From the NCBI GenBank assembly GCA_010094045.1, contig ML986738.1, forward strand, positions 101,076-115,571: a stretch of DNA of 14,496 nt. Direction: 5' to 3'. The first letter of the stretch is position 1. Each line of letters begins with the position of its first letter. A program made the translations under genes and the position numbers. The notes beneath the pieces were generated by a model. The model made no database searches. It was not told the DNA's origin and saw only the letters and a program-made list of their open reading frames with translations. This DNA is from Lojkania enalia. Lineage: Eukaryota > Ascomycota > Dothideomycetes > Pleosporales. Shown one piece after another: positions 1-7,718 of the stretch.

Positions 1-531
1 ATTATCGCTTACTCGAATATTTTATAACTATAAAAGTACTTAATACTTATTAAGTTTATTAGACTAAAGAATTAGCTTAGTATTAGTTCCGAATCGAATA
101 TACCCTAGATAAGAATAATACTAGAGTAGATATCCTTAGTTGTTGTAAATAAAATATAGAAAACTTAAAAGTAGCTTAAACTAACAACTAGTTAAAAGTC
201 CTACTTAAACTATATTAACTTTACCCCCGAATTAATACTAAATTAGCCTAGTTCTATATTATTTAAATAATAACTTAAGTAGCTATACTAAATATTATTA
301 AAGGCTAGGAGTAGATTATATTACTAGACTTTCTAGAGTTGATTAATATATTACTATAGAAAAACCGAGCCTCCTTTATGTAGGAATATACCCTTTTACC
401 CCGTAAGTATTAGATAGAGAATAGACTATTCCTCTACGATAATTGTTTATATATTCTATTAGATTCAGGCCTTTATATATAGCTTATATAAGAGATTTAT
501 AACTAAGTATCTTCTGTATACCTAAGTACTA
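1..531 (+). pseudogene. Gypsy-1 pol, RNase H end and integrase N-terminus (left part, interrupted)
   Basis: This is a decayed Ty3/Gypsy polyprotein entering from the left edge, read in the frame starting at base 3. Residues at about 3-110 match the end of the RNase H domain, including the KVLNTY stretch (family form resembles VLTDH, so Asp and His appear lost) and TKELA. At about 87-150 comes FRIEYTLDKNNTRVDILS, the RT/RNase H tail usually written as Y-T-P-G-K-x-N-x-R-A-D-A-L-S. A linker follows, then at about 417-530 the region before the integrase zinc finger, ending VYLST. In-frame stops are all TAA or TAG. The frame stops at 531 where pogo-1 is inserted and resumes at 2609. The 5' part of the element lies outside the window. 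Confidence 0.85.
530..531. repeat. TA target-site duplication, left of pogo-1
   Basis: TA directly outside the left terminal inverted repeat, matched by TA at 2608-2609 on the right. Family knowledge: pogo/Fot1 elements insert at TA and duplicate it. Because TA is very common here, the site gains its support from the TIR boundaries and the Gypsy-1 frame join rather than from the dinucleotide itself. Confidence 0.8.
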
Positions 532-578
532 ATATAGATTATAAGCTAATAAGATATACATGCGAGTAGGATAGTTTT
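532..578 (+). repeat. pogo-1 left terminal inverted repeat (47 bp)
   Basis: Inverted match to 2561-2607: 33 of 47 positions are identical and all 14 mismatches are transitions (C/T or G/A), which is what independent RIP of two identical ends would give. The outermost bases read ATATAGATTA in both repeats. Confidence 0.9.
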
Positions 579-1846
579 ACTATATATATTACCGTCTATT
601 ATTTTAGAGTATCTATTAATAATACTAACTACTCGTTAGGAAGAACTTAAAAATAGAACTTTTTTAGCTCTTAAAACTTTGAATTTAAAGTAATTTTAAA
701 GTTTTTATAAGGTAGTAGTTGCGTATAATATCCTTAAGTCTCGTCTATATTAACGCGTATATAATATCTATTTACAACGTATTATACGACTAATAACTTT
801 AAAACTTACTTATATAGAAGAAACTGTTCTTATTTAATATATTCTCGACTTTAAGGCGTAAAACTTTCTAGCCCAGCTATCTATCGTACGCGAAACGGCT
901 AATCTTCTACTTATAAGCCGTAGGATTAACCCAGCTCCTATTGTTAGCGTTAATTAGCCTTTAACCTTTATTAAACGCTGCTTAAAGCTTCGTATAGTAT
1001 ATATATATAAATATAACTATCAGCGAAAGTAATACGAAGATTAAGGCCTTATCTAGAGCTGGTTCAACCTTATACAAAACACGATTGTAAAGTACAGCAT
1101 CCTTAAAGACGATATCTATAACTTTAACGAGACAGGCTCTTAAATAAGCGTGATTTTAATAGCGAAAGTTGTTATAGAGACTAAAAAAAGATAGTAAAGT
1201 TATATAAAAGTTGTACAGCTAGGTAATCGCGAGTGGGTAATAGTTATTAATAGTATTAGTACAACTAGCTAGGTCTTACCAGCGCTTATAATATTTAAAG
1301 TAAAGTAGTATTAAGAGTCTTAGTATAAAATTGCTGTAGATATTAGTATACCGTAAACCTAGGCTATTTATATAAGCGAAAAGAGCTGGATAGATAATAA
1401 GATTAGCTTTAAATAGATTTAATACTTTAATAGCGCGACTGCAGCTTATATAAAGGGTTAATATTACCTCTTAATTATAGATAGCTATAGTAGCTATTAT
1501 ATAGTACGGTTTAAAGACTTTTGCAAATAGAATAGAATTATTATACTCTATATACCAGTACACTCGTCTTATCTACTATAGCTGCTTAATATAGTCTATT
1601 TTAGCCTATTAAAGCGCGTATATAGTATATAAGTTAAAGGCTAGGCGCGGCTTAGTATTAATTATATTATAAAGAACGACTTTTTATTACTATATTACGC
1701 AGCGCACGTATAAGTAATAACTAAAAAGAATGTTAAAGCTAGCTTTATAGCAGCTAGCCTTATACTATATAATCTAGAGCGTATGCTTGTAAAGCTGCTT
1801 TAGTATATGTTATAGGGATTTTCGGCTAGTCTACTAAGCTGTATCA

Positions 1847-1907
1847 GATATTAACGTACGATATTACGGTCGATATTACGCCGGATATTACGCTAGATAT
1901 TAGCTAA
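1847..1907 (+). repeat. 12-bp minisatellite in the pogo-1 transposase
   Basis: Five tandem units begin with GATATTA at 1847, 1860, 1872, 1884 and 1896, spaced 13, 12, 12 and 12 bases. In frame 3, the frame of the transposase C-terminus, units two to five read D-I-T-V, D-I-T-P, D-I-T-L and D-I-S, a tetrapeptide repeat. The first unit has one extra A and lies in frame 2, so it marks one of the frame changes that break the gene. Confidence 0.85.
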
Positions 1908-1920
1908 TATACCCCTTTTT

Positions 1921-2040
1921 CATGTATATAAATATAGCCCGCTGGCCATCTTTAATCAACCAGTTCAGCTCCTTATCTCCCTCCCTGAGATAAGATTCGC
2001 CTCTCACCACAGTATATACTAATACTACCAGCTGTTATAT
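1921..2040 (+). other. CpA/TpG-retaining patch inside the pogo-1 transposase
   Basis: About 120 bases with many intact CpA sites (for example in CAACCAGTTCAG, around 1967-1978, and CTCACCACAG, around 2004-2013), in sharp contrast with flanking sequence. It lies in frame 3 of the transposase, encoding a Ser/Pro-rich linker (SSAPYLPP) before the C-terminal domain. Either RIP missed it or it was restored later, for example by gene conversion from a less mutated copy. Seen by eye; not quantified with a sliding window. Confidence 0.6.
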
Positions 2041-2560
2041 AAAGCCCTCCGACCTTAGTTTTAAAGACTCTATATATAACCGCCGACCTTAAGTAATAAG
2101 TTAAAATAATTAAGATAAGGTACTATCGTCGTATAATAGTTAGCTTATTAGATAGCGCGTTTAAAAGATTAATTAAGGGCTGTAAGATAGTAATACAGAA
2201 TGCTATAATTTTAAAAGCTAAAAATGCTGCGCTTTAAGCAGCAAACGTAAGAAAAACGCGATAGTAAATAAGAAAACGTAAGGCTATTATAAAGGACAGT
2301 ATTCTAATAATTAGTAAAGGGCTTTAAATGCTTAAAAACTTATAGTCGCAGCAATAGGCTTAGATTAAAGTTTAAGTTAATTATATAGAGCTAGAAGCTC
2401 CTATATAAAAAAAACGAGCTGTACCTAAATATAGCTTATACGAGTTACTTAAATATAATATAAGGACTTGTCTAAGGCGTAAAAATTAAGATTATTTACT
2501 TCTTTTCTATAAATATTATTGTTGTAGATAGATATTATAATTTAAAGATATATAGTAGCA

Positions 2561-2607
2561 AAAACTATCCCGTTTATACATATATCCTGTTGGCCCGTAA
2601 TCTATAT
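2561..2607 (-). repeat. pogo-1 right terminal inverted repeat (47 bp)
   Basis: Partner of 532-578. This copy keeps more G/C (for example CCTGTTGGCCCG at about 2586-2597) where the left copy has A/T, so the left end took more RIP changes in this stretch. It is followed by the TA duplication at 2608-2609. Confidence 0.9.
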
Positions 2608-3955
2608 TACTAAAACCTATTAGTTACTATCTTAGAAGTACTACTAGAAGGGTATAAAGGCTACTTATAAACGATATGTATAGAATTACATCCTATATTA
2701 TAAAGTTTATCTAATATAAACCTAAACCTTAAGTTTTATCTACCTACTTCCTATACTAAATTAACTAATATAGTACCTATATATTAACTTTAAAGATTTT
2801 TCTATAGATAAGTCTGGATATAATTAGATTATAATAATAATCAATCGCCTGTCTAAATAAGTAGTATCTATTCTCTACTATCGTATAATTAACGTATAGG
2901 GAATAGTTAAATTGTTTATTTAATAGGTATACCGCTTTAACTATACGCCTAAAACTATTATTTTAAACTAAAAACTTTAGTTTATATTTAGTTTCTAGTC
3001 TAAATTCTACTATATTTTAGGTGTAAAAATTAAACTATCTACTACTTATTATAAAGAGACTAATAGATAGATAGAGATTATAAATAAGTATATTAATTAG
3101 AGACTGCGCCCTTTCATATCCTTCTACTAAAATAACTAGAGTTCTCTATTACCTATAATCAACCGAGTATAAGCAACTCTACCCTATATAACTATCAGAA
3201 TATCCCTATATTAGATCCTATACGGATTCGAGCTCTATTAGAGTTAGGATTAGAAATATTCTATTAATCCTATTACTGTAATAGACAAATTAAATTGTAA
3301 GAACGCCTTAGCTCTAGTAACTTATATATATATAGTCTAGGAAACTGTAAAAGCTAATATTAAGAAGGTTTAGAATTATATACGATCTATTATTAACTAT
3401 TACTAGTAACCAATTAATTAGTAGATCGGTGATATAGTCTACCTAAATACTAAGAATCTTGCGGTTTAGAGACCGAGCTAAAAGCTATCCGATTAATAGA
3501 AGGGACCTTTTAAAGTACTAGAATAGGTTAGAAACTTATACTATCTATAGCTACCTCTAAAGTTGAGAATATATAATATCTTCGTACCAAACCTGCTGTA
3601 TAAAAACCCCTAGAACCCTCTACTAGGGTAAGAAGCTCTAAAACCACCCGCTATTACTATTAAGAGGGTAGAAGAGTAGGAGGTTAAGGAAATACTAGCT
3701 AGTAAGCTATATCGTAAGACCCTTAAATACTATATAAAATAGGTAAGATATAATTCTAACCTAGTCTAGTATAAAGCCTTAAATTTTATAGGTTCGCCTT
3801 ATAAGCTAAGAGCCTTTTATAATAAGTATCCGAATTAGCTAAGACCTCTAAAAGCTTTAACTAAATAGATTAAGATATATAAAGATAGTATAGAGAATAT
3901 AGATTATCTAATAGATAATAATATATAAGAGTTGAGTAGTAGATTTAAAAACTAA
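2608..3955 (+). pseudogene. Gypsy-1 integrase and chromodomain (right part)
   Basis: Frame 2 continues the Gypsy-1 polyprotein after pogo-1. In order: the second half of the H2C2 zinc finger (about 2609-2700; the Cys positions now read Tyr), the rve integrase core (about 2785-3300), the integrase C-terminal part (about 3425-3600, GDIVYL), and a chromodomain-related tail (3692-3875, beginning ILASKLYRKTLKYYIK). Catalytic positions are Asn at 2843-2845 (in INRLSK), Asn at 2966-2968, and a retained Glu at 3074-3076. Later motifs PITVIDKLNCKNALAL (3259-3306) and KGPFKVLE (3500-3523) fit fungal chromoviruses. No frameshift is seen from 2609 to the tail; the damage is TAG/TAA stops and missense changes. 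The original stop may be the TAA at 3926 or 3953. Confidence 0.9.
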
Positions 3956-5020
3956 AGTATAGGCCTAAAATTACTCCTCTATAGAATTTAGAGGGTCTAA
4001 TAGTAGGCTATCGGATACCTCTTTAGTCTTCTCCTCTTCTACTCTCCTTCCTCTTTCTTCCCTCTAGACTCCCTCTAAACCTTCTCTATCTTATCTTTAA
4101 CTACCTAAGAGCGCCGCGATATTAGTTTAAAAACTAGATATTAGAACTTTTAGAGCTAAAACCTAACAGAGCAACTTAGTACTCTAGTAGAATAAAACTA
4201 CCTAGATACTAGCCTTAAAAAGGCTAGCTTTCTAACTCTTTACAACCTAGGCTATAAGCGCTAGACTATAAGCGAACTCTAAAATAGCTTTAAAGACTAC
4301 CTTTTTATCCTCTTTATCCTCTATATATTAGGCTACTATCTATAGTTTAAGATAGCCTCGGAGGACTAGAAACTCCTCCTTATAGTAGAAGGGGATCTAT
4401 AAGTATATTAGTAGTAAGTACCCTACTAGTATTAGATGCGATTTATACGGGGTTATACTTTTTATTTTATAAGGTATAATACTCGTATTTTTTTAATCTT
4501 AGAGACTAAAAAGTAAATATTATATACTATCTACGGGCGAGCGTGCGTGTAATCTAAAAGTAGATAACTTAAAAGGTTTTTAAAAAGGCTCTAAAAGATA
4601 GGCAGAGTAGTATATTAATTAATTTTTTCTAAGAGGTGTTAGTAATACTTTAATAATTAACAGTTCTAGGGACGCGCAATAATATATATATAGTAGAAGT
4701 TATTATTTAGTTAAAGAAGCTTAGTTAATAGTAATCTAGTAATATACTAAGGCTAGCAAATATTTATTACTATACGCGACGAAATTGCAATATTAATAAA
4801 CCGTTATAATAGTAGTTACTAGCTAATATATAGGTTAATTATACTCACCGTAAAAACCTTACTTAATATTACGTTAATATATAAACGTATCTCTATAAGC
4901 AACTACGCGTATTAGCCCTTACTAATAAATACCTTAAAGAAATTTCTTTATACTAGAACCCATCTATAATAGCCCTAATTCCCTTCTAAACTAGTATAGA
5001 TAGGGACTATTAGCCTATAA
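3956..5020 (+). other. Gypsy-1 3' region with possible ORF remnant
   Basis: About 1.1 kb between the integrase/chromodomain and the polypurine tract. It starts with a pyrimidine-rich run (about 4021-4079). From about 4110 to 4400 the same frame as pol (frame 2) reads protein-like sequence with few stops, including TEQLSTLVE (4166-4192) and SLKKASFLTLYNLG (4213-4254), so the polyprotein or a separate small protein may once have extended here. I do not recognise it. The rest (4450-5020) shows no coding pattern I can support. A perfect 16-bp palindrome, TAAAGAAATTTCTTTA, lies at 4935-4950, and a weak inverted repeat with transitions lies at about 4968-5013. Confidence 0.4.
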
Positions 5021-5030
5021 GAAGGGGGGT
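5021..5030 (+). other. Gypsy-1 polypurine tract
   Basis: GAAGGGGGG directly before the predicted 3' LTR, the expected priming site for plus-strand DNA synthesis in LTR retrotransposons. A G-run is stable to RIP on the top strand except where a T precedes it, which may be why it still stands out. Confidence 0.7.
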
Positions 5031-5032
5031 AG

Positions 5033-5311
5033 TATAATAATGCGAAGAAATCGTTCTACGAAAAGCTTTATATATAACCTTATTCTAAAGCTTTTCGCTT
5101 ATCTTATTCTACCCCCAGCTCCGCCCCTTTTCCCTTCCGTATATAGTTGCATACTCCCTTATAAGTAGCTTAGTAGTTCTTCTATATCCTTTCGTATAAG
5201 GCCTATAGGTATTAATAGAATTCCTAGGTTCCTAAACCCCTACGCACTCCTATATACCTCTAAATAGATTCGTACCGCATTTGGACCCATTATCTTACCT
5301 ACGCCGTTACA
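5033..5311 (+). repeat. Gypsy-1 3' LTR (about 279 bp)
   Basis: Bounded on the left by the polypurine tract and on the right by the abrupt start of the pogo-2 transposase frame. The left end reads TATAAT, consistent with an original TGTAA after TpG-to-TpA change, and the right end reads GTTACA, so the ends would form the inverted TGTAA/TTACA pair. The right boundary is supported because codons of pogo-2 begin immediately afterwards. The 5' LTR is outside the window, so the pair cannot be compared. ATTAC (5312-5316) would be a candidate 5-bp target duplication. Confidence 0.65.
5059..5097. repeat. Perfect 12-bp inverted repeat in the Gypsy-1 LTR
   Basis: CGAAAAGCTTTA at 5059-5070 and its exact reverse complement TAAAGCTTTTCG at 5086-5097, separated by a 15-base loop. 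Its arms have no CpA or TpG, so RIP would leave them unchanged. It lies about 26 bases inside the LTR start and could form a hairpin in the transcript; a role is not known. Confidence 0.7.
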
Positions 5312-6443
5312 ATTACTTAGTATTTTTAACTTCTAAAGGGTATTTTTAACTATAGAGAGTATTAGTATATATAGTTAAATTTTAAGCTTTAATAATACTA
5401 TATCTAAATTAAATAGAATTAGACTAGCACCTTAAAAGCTATTTAGGATATTACTCTTCGTAATTACTACGTTAAAAGCTGCTTTAAAGTAGAGTAAGAA
5501 CTTAATTTTCATAATATAGTTAATATAACTATATATTAGCTACTTAACTTAGCGCCCGTATACAGTCTTTAAAGGTAAGAAATAACCTATATCTAGTAGC
5601 TGTAGTAGATATAATAAATATAGAGGTATATAAAGAGTAATAATATTCTTTTCCTTATAGAGCTGCTTAAATTTAAGTAAGTTGTAGCTCTTATAGCCGT
5701 CGAGAATTAGTAATTAATATATATTAATAGTATAATCCTTTATATACGTATTAAAGTACTTTAACTATTTAATACTAATATTATTTATCGTCTAGCTATT
5801 ATTAGTAACCTATATAGCCTAGGTTAATAGAATATTATCTTCTTTATACTATATAGAGAGGTAGTAGGTACCTATAAAGATAATAAAAGGTAGTATTACC
5901 TATTCTATCACGTTAATACTCTAGATAACTATAGTCTACTTATAATTACCTAGCTAGAGCTGCTTTAGTTAATTCTATCTCTTAGAGCTAGTAACTACTA
6001 CTTCTATTAATATCACACCTATTATAAAGCCTAATTTATTAAAGTTATATATATCTTCGTTAATAATACCATACTTAGCCTTTATATTCTATATAAGGTA
6101 GAACTAGCCTTCTATAATCTTAGAATCTTTATAATTAGTTCTTAAATAGTTGTACTTTTAATTAAATTTAATCTTAAGCTTAGATATACGTTTAATAAAG
6201 TTCTCTACCTAGTTCTTTCTAATCTAGCTAGTATAATATCTTATAACTTTAAGTTATGGGTTAATAATATAGAGTTATCTAACCTAGGGTTAAAATAGCT
6301 GAATTATAACCTATAAGGATAGCAGCAATTCGTCTCTCTTTTATTAGCTATCTCTTTTTTAAGAGAACTAAATATACAAATATTTTAGCTCTACTACTCT
6401 ATCTATTATTACTACGCTATAATCTATTATACTAGCCTATTAT
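5312..6443 (-). pseudogene. pogo-2 transposase, truncated and RIP-inactivated
   Basis: On the minus strand one frame runs from about 6400 down to 5312. It shows an N-terminal region (ELLLSL near 6326), ENFIKRISKLKIKF (about 6165-6205), DIYNFNKLGF, LLILDGYKSYN (about 5686-5715), the KEKNIITLYIP block, LLQLLDIGYF, and the C-terminal FKAAF and LDIVLLKLKI. These are the ordered motifs of a pogo/Fot1-like DDE transposase. The first catalytic Asp is Asn (6038-6040 complement), while the second (5699-5701) and third (5591-5593) are still Asp. It differs clearly from pogo-1 and is a separate family. The protein breaks off within the linker after the DDE domain, exactly where the Gypsy-1 LTR ends. The element's 5' end is near 6443. 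No ATG start remains. Confidence 0.87.
6232..6443 (-). repeat. pogo-2 5' end, copy A of a dispersed 0.2-kb repeat
   Basis: This segment, the 5' end and N-terminal coding part of pogo-2, is repeated in the same orientation at 13097-13310. Most differences are transitions, with at least one transversion (around 6309). Both copies stop being similar after CCTATTATA, so that point is the likely element terminus, reading TATAATAGGCTAG inward on the minus strand. Confidence 0.8.
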
Positions 6444-6560
6444 ATTCGAATCGCTTAAACTCTTTAGAGTAGTCTAGTAGTAATTTCCGATACTATAAAT
6501 ACGTCTCCTACCCCTCTTAGCCTAACAGCCGGCTCAGCTAGGTGTATAAGGACCCTAACA
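6444..6560 (+). repeat. Gypsy-2 5' LTR, right-hand part
   Basis: Short region between the pogo-2 end and a primer-binding-like site. It contains CTATAAATACG (about 6495-6505, promoter-like) and a CpA/TpG-retaining stretch (about 6518-6560), and ends in CCCTAACA, which fits an LTR terminus in CA. At about 117 bp it is short for a fungal Gypsy LTR, so the left part may be missing or the border with pogo-2 may be misplaced. No second copy was found downstream. Confidence 0.45.
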
Positions 6561-6578
6561 TCTAGTAACAGGCGAGAC
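6561..6578 (+). other. Gypsy-2 candidate primer-binding site
   Basis: TCTAGTAACAGGCGAGAC follows the putative LTR end immediately. Its position, and its likely ancestral form TCTGGTGACAGG, resemble primer-binding sites of fungal LTR elements. I cannot name the matching tRNA from memory with certainty. Confidence 0.4.
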
Positions 6579-6581
6579 GCT

Positions 6582-7718
6582 GACTTTAGAGCTAGTAAGG
6601 AACTTATTTAGCTAGAAGAGTAGACTAGAGCGAATATTTGTTAAATATCTGAAGAATTGCGGAGTTATAGTACTATCTAGTACTCTCTAGCCTAGAGTAG
6701 TATAGAGTAGGACGCGGATACTAAAGACTTAGAAAGACTATAACAATAGATATAAGGTAAATAAAATTAGAAGAATCTTAAATAGCTATAGAAGATAAAG
6801 CGATAATATAAAGTAGATAATATCTCTATAATTAATTTAGCTATTATTATACTAGAGGGATTATAGCTGCTATAAACTACCTCTACTCGAGCTAACCTTC
6901 CTCGCCCTAAACCTTCTTATACCTATAAGAAGAAGGATTATATAGACTATAACTAATAGGTCCGAGACTATAAAAAGTACTTTATCTAGTCGCTAGTAGA
7001 CTTTTAGATAGAAAGGTAAAAAGTTACTTTTACTTCTAGGTATATCTTAGAGTCTTTAAAGACTTTATAGAAGATATATAAAACTATAGAATGCTGAAAG
7101 AATATATACTAGATCCCTATATAAGATATTCTAAAAGTAAAGATGCTAAGCGTATTAAGAACTCTATTAGAATAAAGGTAAGAAGCTTTTAATATCTTAA
7201 AAAGGTATAGATAAAGGATAGACCAGTCTTTAACTAACTTATTAAACTATATAAGACCTCTATAAGAAGAAGTTAGAGAGATAAATAAAGACTATATAGT
7301 AAATAAGTTTATCTTAGTCTTATCTAAGTTAATAAGAAGAGATTTAAATCTCCTCTTAAGACTGTAGCTTTAGATACTACTAGAAGTAGAAGAATATGCG
7401 AATATAGTCTTTAAGTATTACTAAAAGTCTTATAAGAAGTAAAAGGGGTATAATATAGGTAATTATAAGAGGCGAGGGTCCGATGCTTTAGGTAAGAGTA
7501 ATAGTACTCCGAAGAAGGCTAGAAAGGGCTAGAAACCCCTAAAGAGGTCTAGGAAAGGTAATATCTATTTAGAGTAGCCTTCTATTATATATTATATATA
7601 TAGAGAGGAAGGCTATAGATTTTCTAACTATTTCTAGAAGAAAGAGAAGTCTAAAGGAGCTTCCGAATAGAAGTTAGGAAAAGGTAAGAGTTAGAAGGAT
7701 TAAGCTTCTTTTTTCTAG
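6582..7718 (+). pseudogene. Gypsy-2 gag, RIP-inactivated
   Basis: Frame 3. The N-terminal part is Gln/Glu/Lys-rich and probably helical, with most Gln codons now stops (DTKDLERL at about 6717-6740). A central capsid-like region includes YNQQVRDYKKYF once stops are read as Gln (from about 6948), followed by EEVREINKDYIVNKFILVL (about 7268-7325), the usual gag block before the zinc knuckle. A basic stretch follows (KKARKG, KRSRKGN). The CX2CX4HX4C knuckle is at 7590-7631 with all four ligand codons now TAT (Tyr), matching TGC/TGT and CAC/CAT changed by RIP. The frame ends at TAG 7716-7718 just after a slippery heptamer. The start codon is not identifiable; 6582 is where the open frame becomes readable. 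Confidence 0.82.
7709..7715 (+). promoter_or_regulatory. Candidate -1 ribosomal frameshift site between gag and pol
   Basis: T TTT TTC in gag frame 3 fits the X XXY YYZ slippery pattern and is followed directly by TAG in that frame. A -1 slip moves to frame 2, which is open from here through the protease with a single TAA before the catalytic motif. Many Ty3/Gypsy elements express pol this way. T-runs are unaffected by RIP, so this signal could be ancestral. I did not fold the downstream sequence for a stimulatory structure. Confidence 0.55.

Larger units (their letters stand above)
604..2489 (+). pseudogene. pogo/Fot1-like DDE transposase, RIP-inactivated (pogo-1)
   Basis: Frame 1 holds the N-terminal DNA-binding region (about 604-840), the CENP-B-type helix-turn-helix (LSIVREAANLLISRRINPAP, 874-933), and the DDE core. 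The core motifs are DDIYNFNETGS (1108-1140), GNREWVIVI (1225-1251), IDSYSSYY (1477-1500) and LLNIVYFSLLKR (1582-1617). Catalytic positions read Asn (1126-1128), Asp (1480-1482) and Asn (1588-1590), so two of three acidic residues are gone, each in a TpG-to-TpA context. Small indels between about 1800 and 1860 move the frame to frame 3, which carries the C-terminal part: LIKGCKIVIQNAIILKAK and a degenerate zinc-knuckle-like end (about 2425-2470). The start codon is not visible, so the start is approximate. Many TAA/TAG stops interrupt it. Confidence 0.9.
532..2607 (+). mobile_element. pogo-1, complete but RIP-mutated pogo/Fot1-like DNA transposon
   Basis: This 2,076-bp element is bounded by 47-bp terminal inverted repeats (532-578 and 2561-2607) and flanked by TA at 530-531 and 2608-2609, the target duplication typical of Tc1/mariner-pogo transposons. 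It carries one transposase pseudogene filling most of its length. Its size fits Fot1-like elements, which are about 2 kb. It sits inside the integrase zinc-finger region of Gypsy-1, and removing 2,078 bp (element plus one TA) joins the two halves of that reading frame in phase. It keeps more CpA and TpG than the Gypsy elements around it in sampled stretches, which suggests later arrival or fewer RIP cycles. Confidence 0.9.

Noticed and set aside
2509..2560. TIR extending further inward than 47 bp in pogo-1
   Set aside because: There is some similarity with ATATATAG strings near 580-590, but it needs a gap and consists of simple TA repeats that are common here.
4021..4079. Pyrimidine-rich run as the polypurine tract of a minus-strand LTR element
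   Set aside because: No LTR-like end lies beside it and no minus-strand retroelement frame is present; it falls in or next to a plus-strand frame following the chromodomain.
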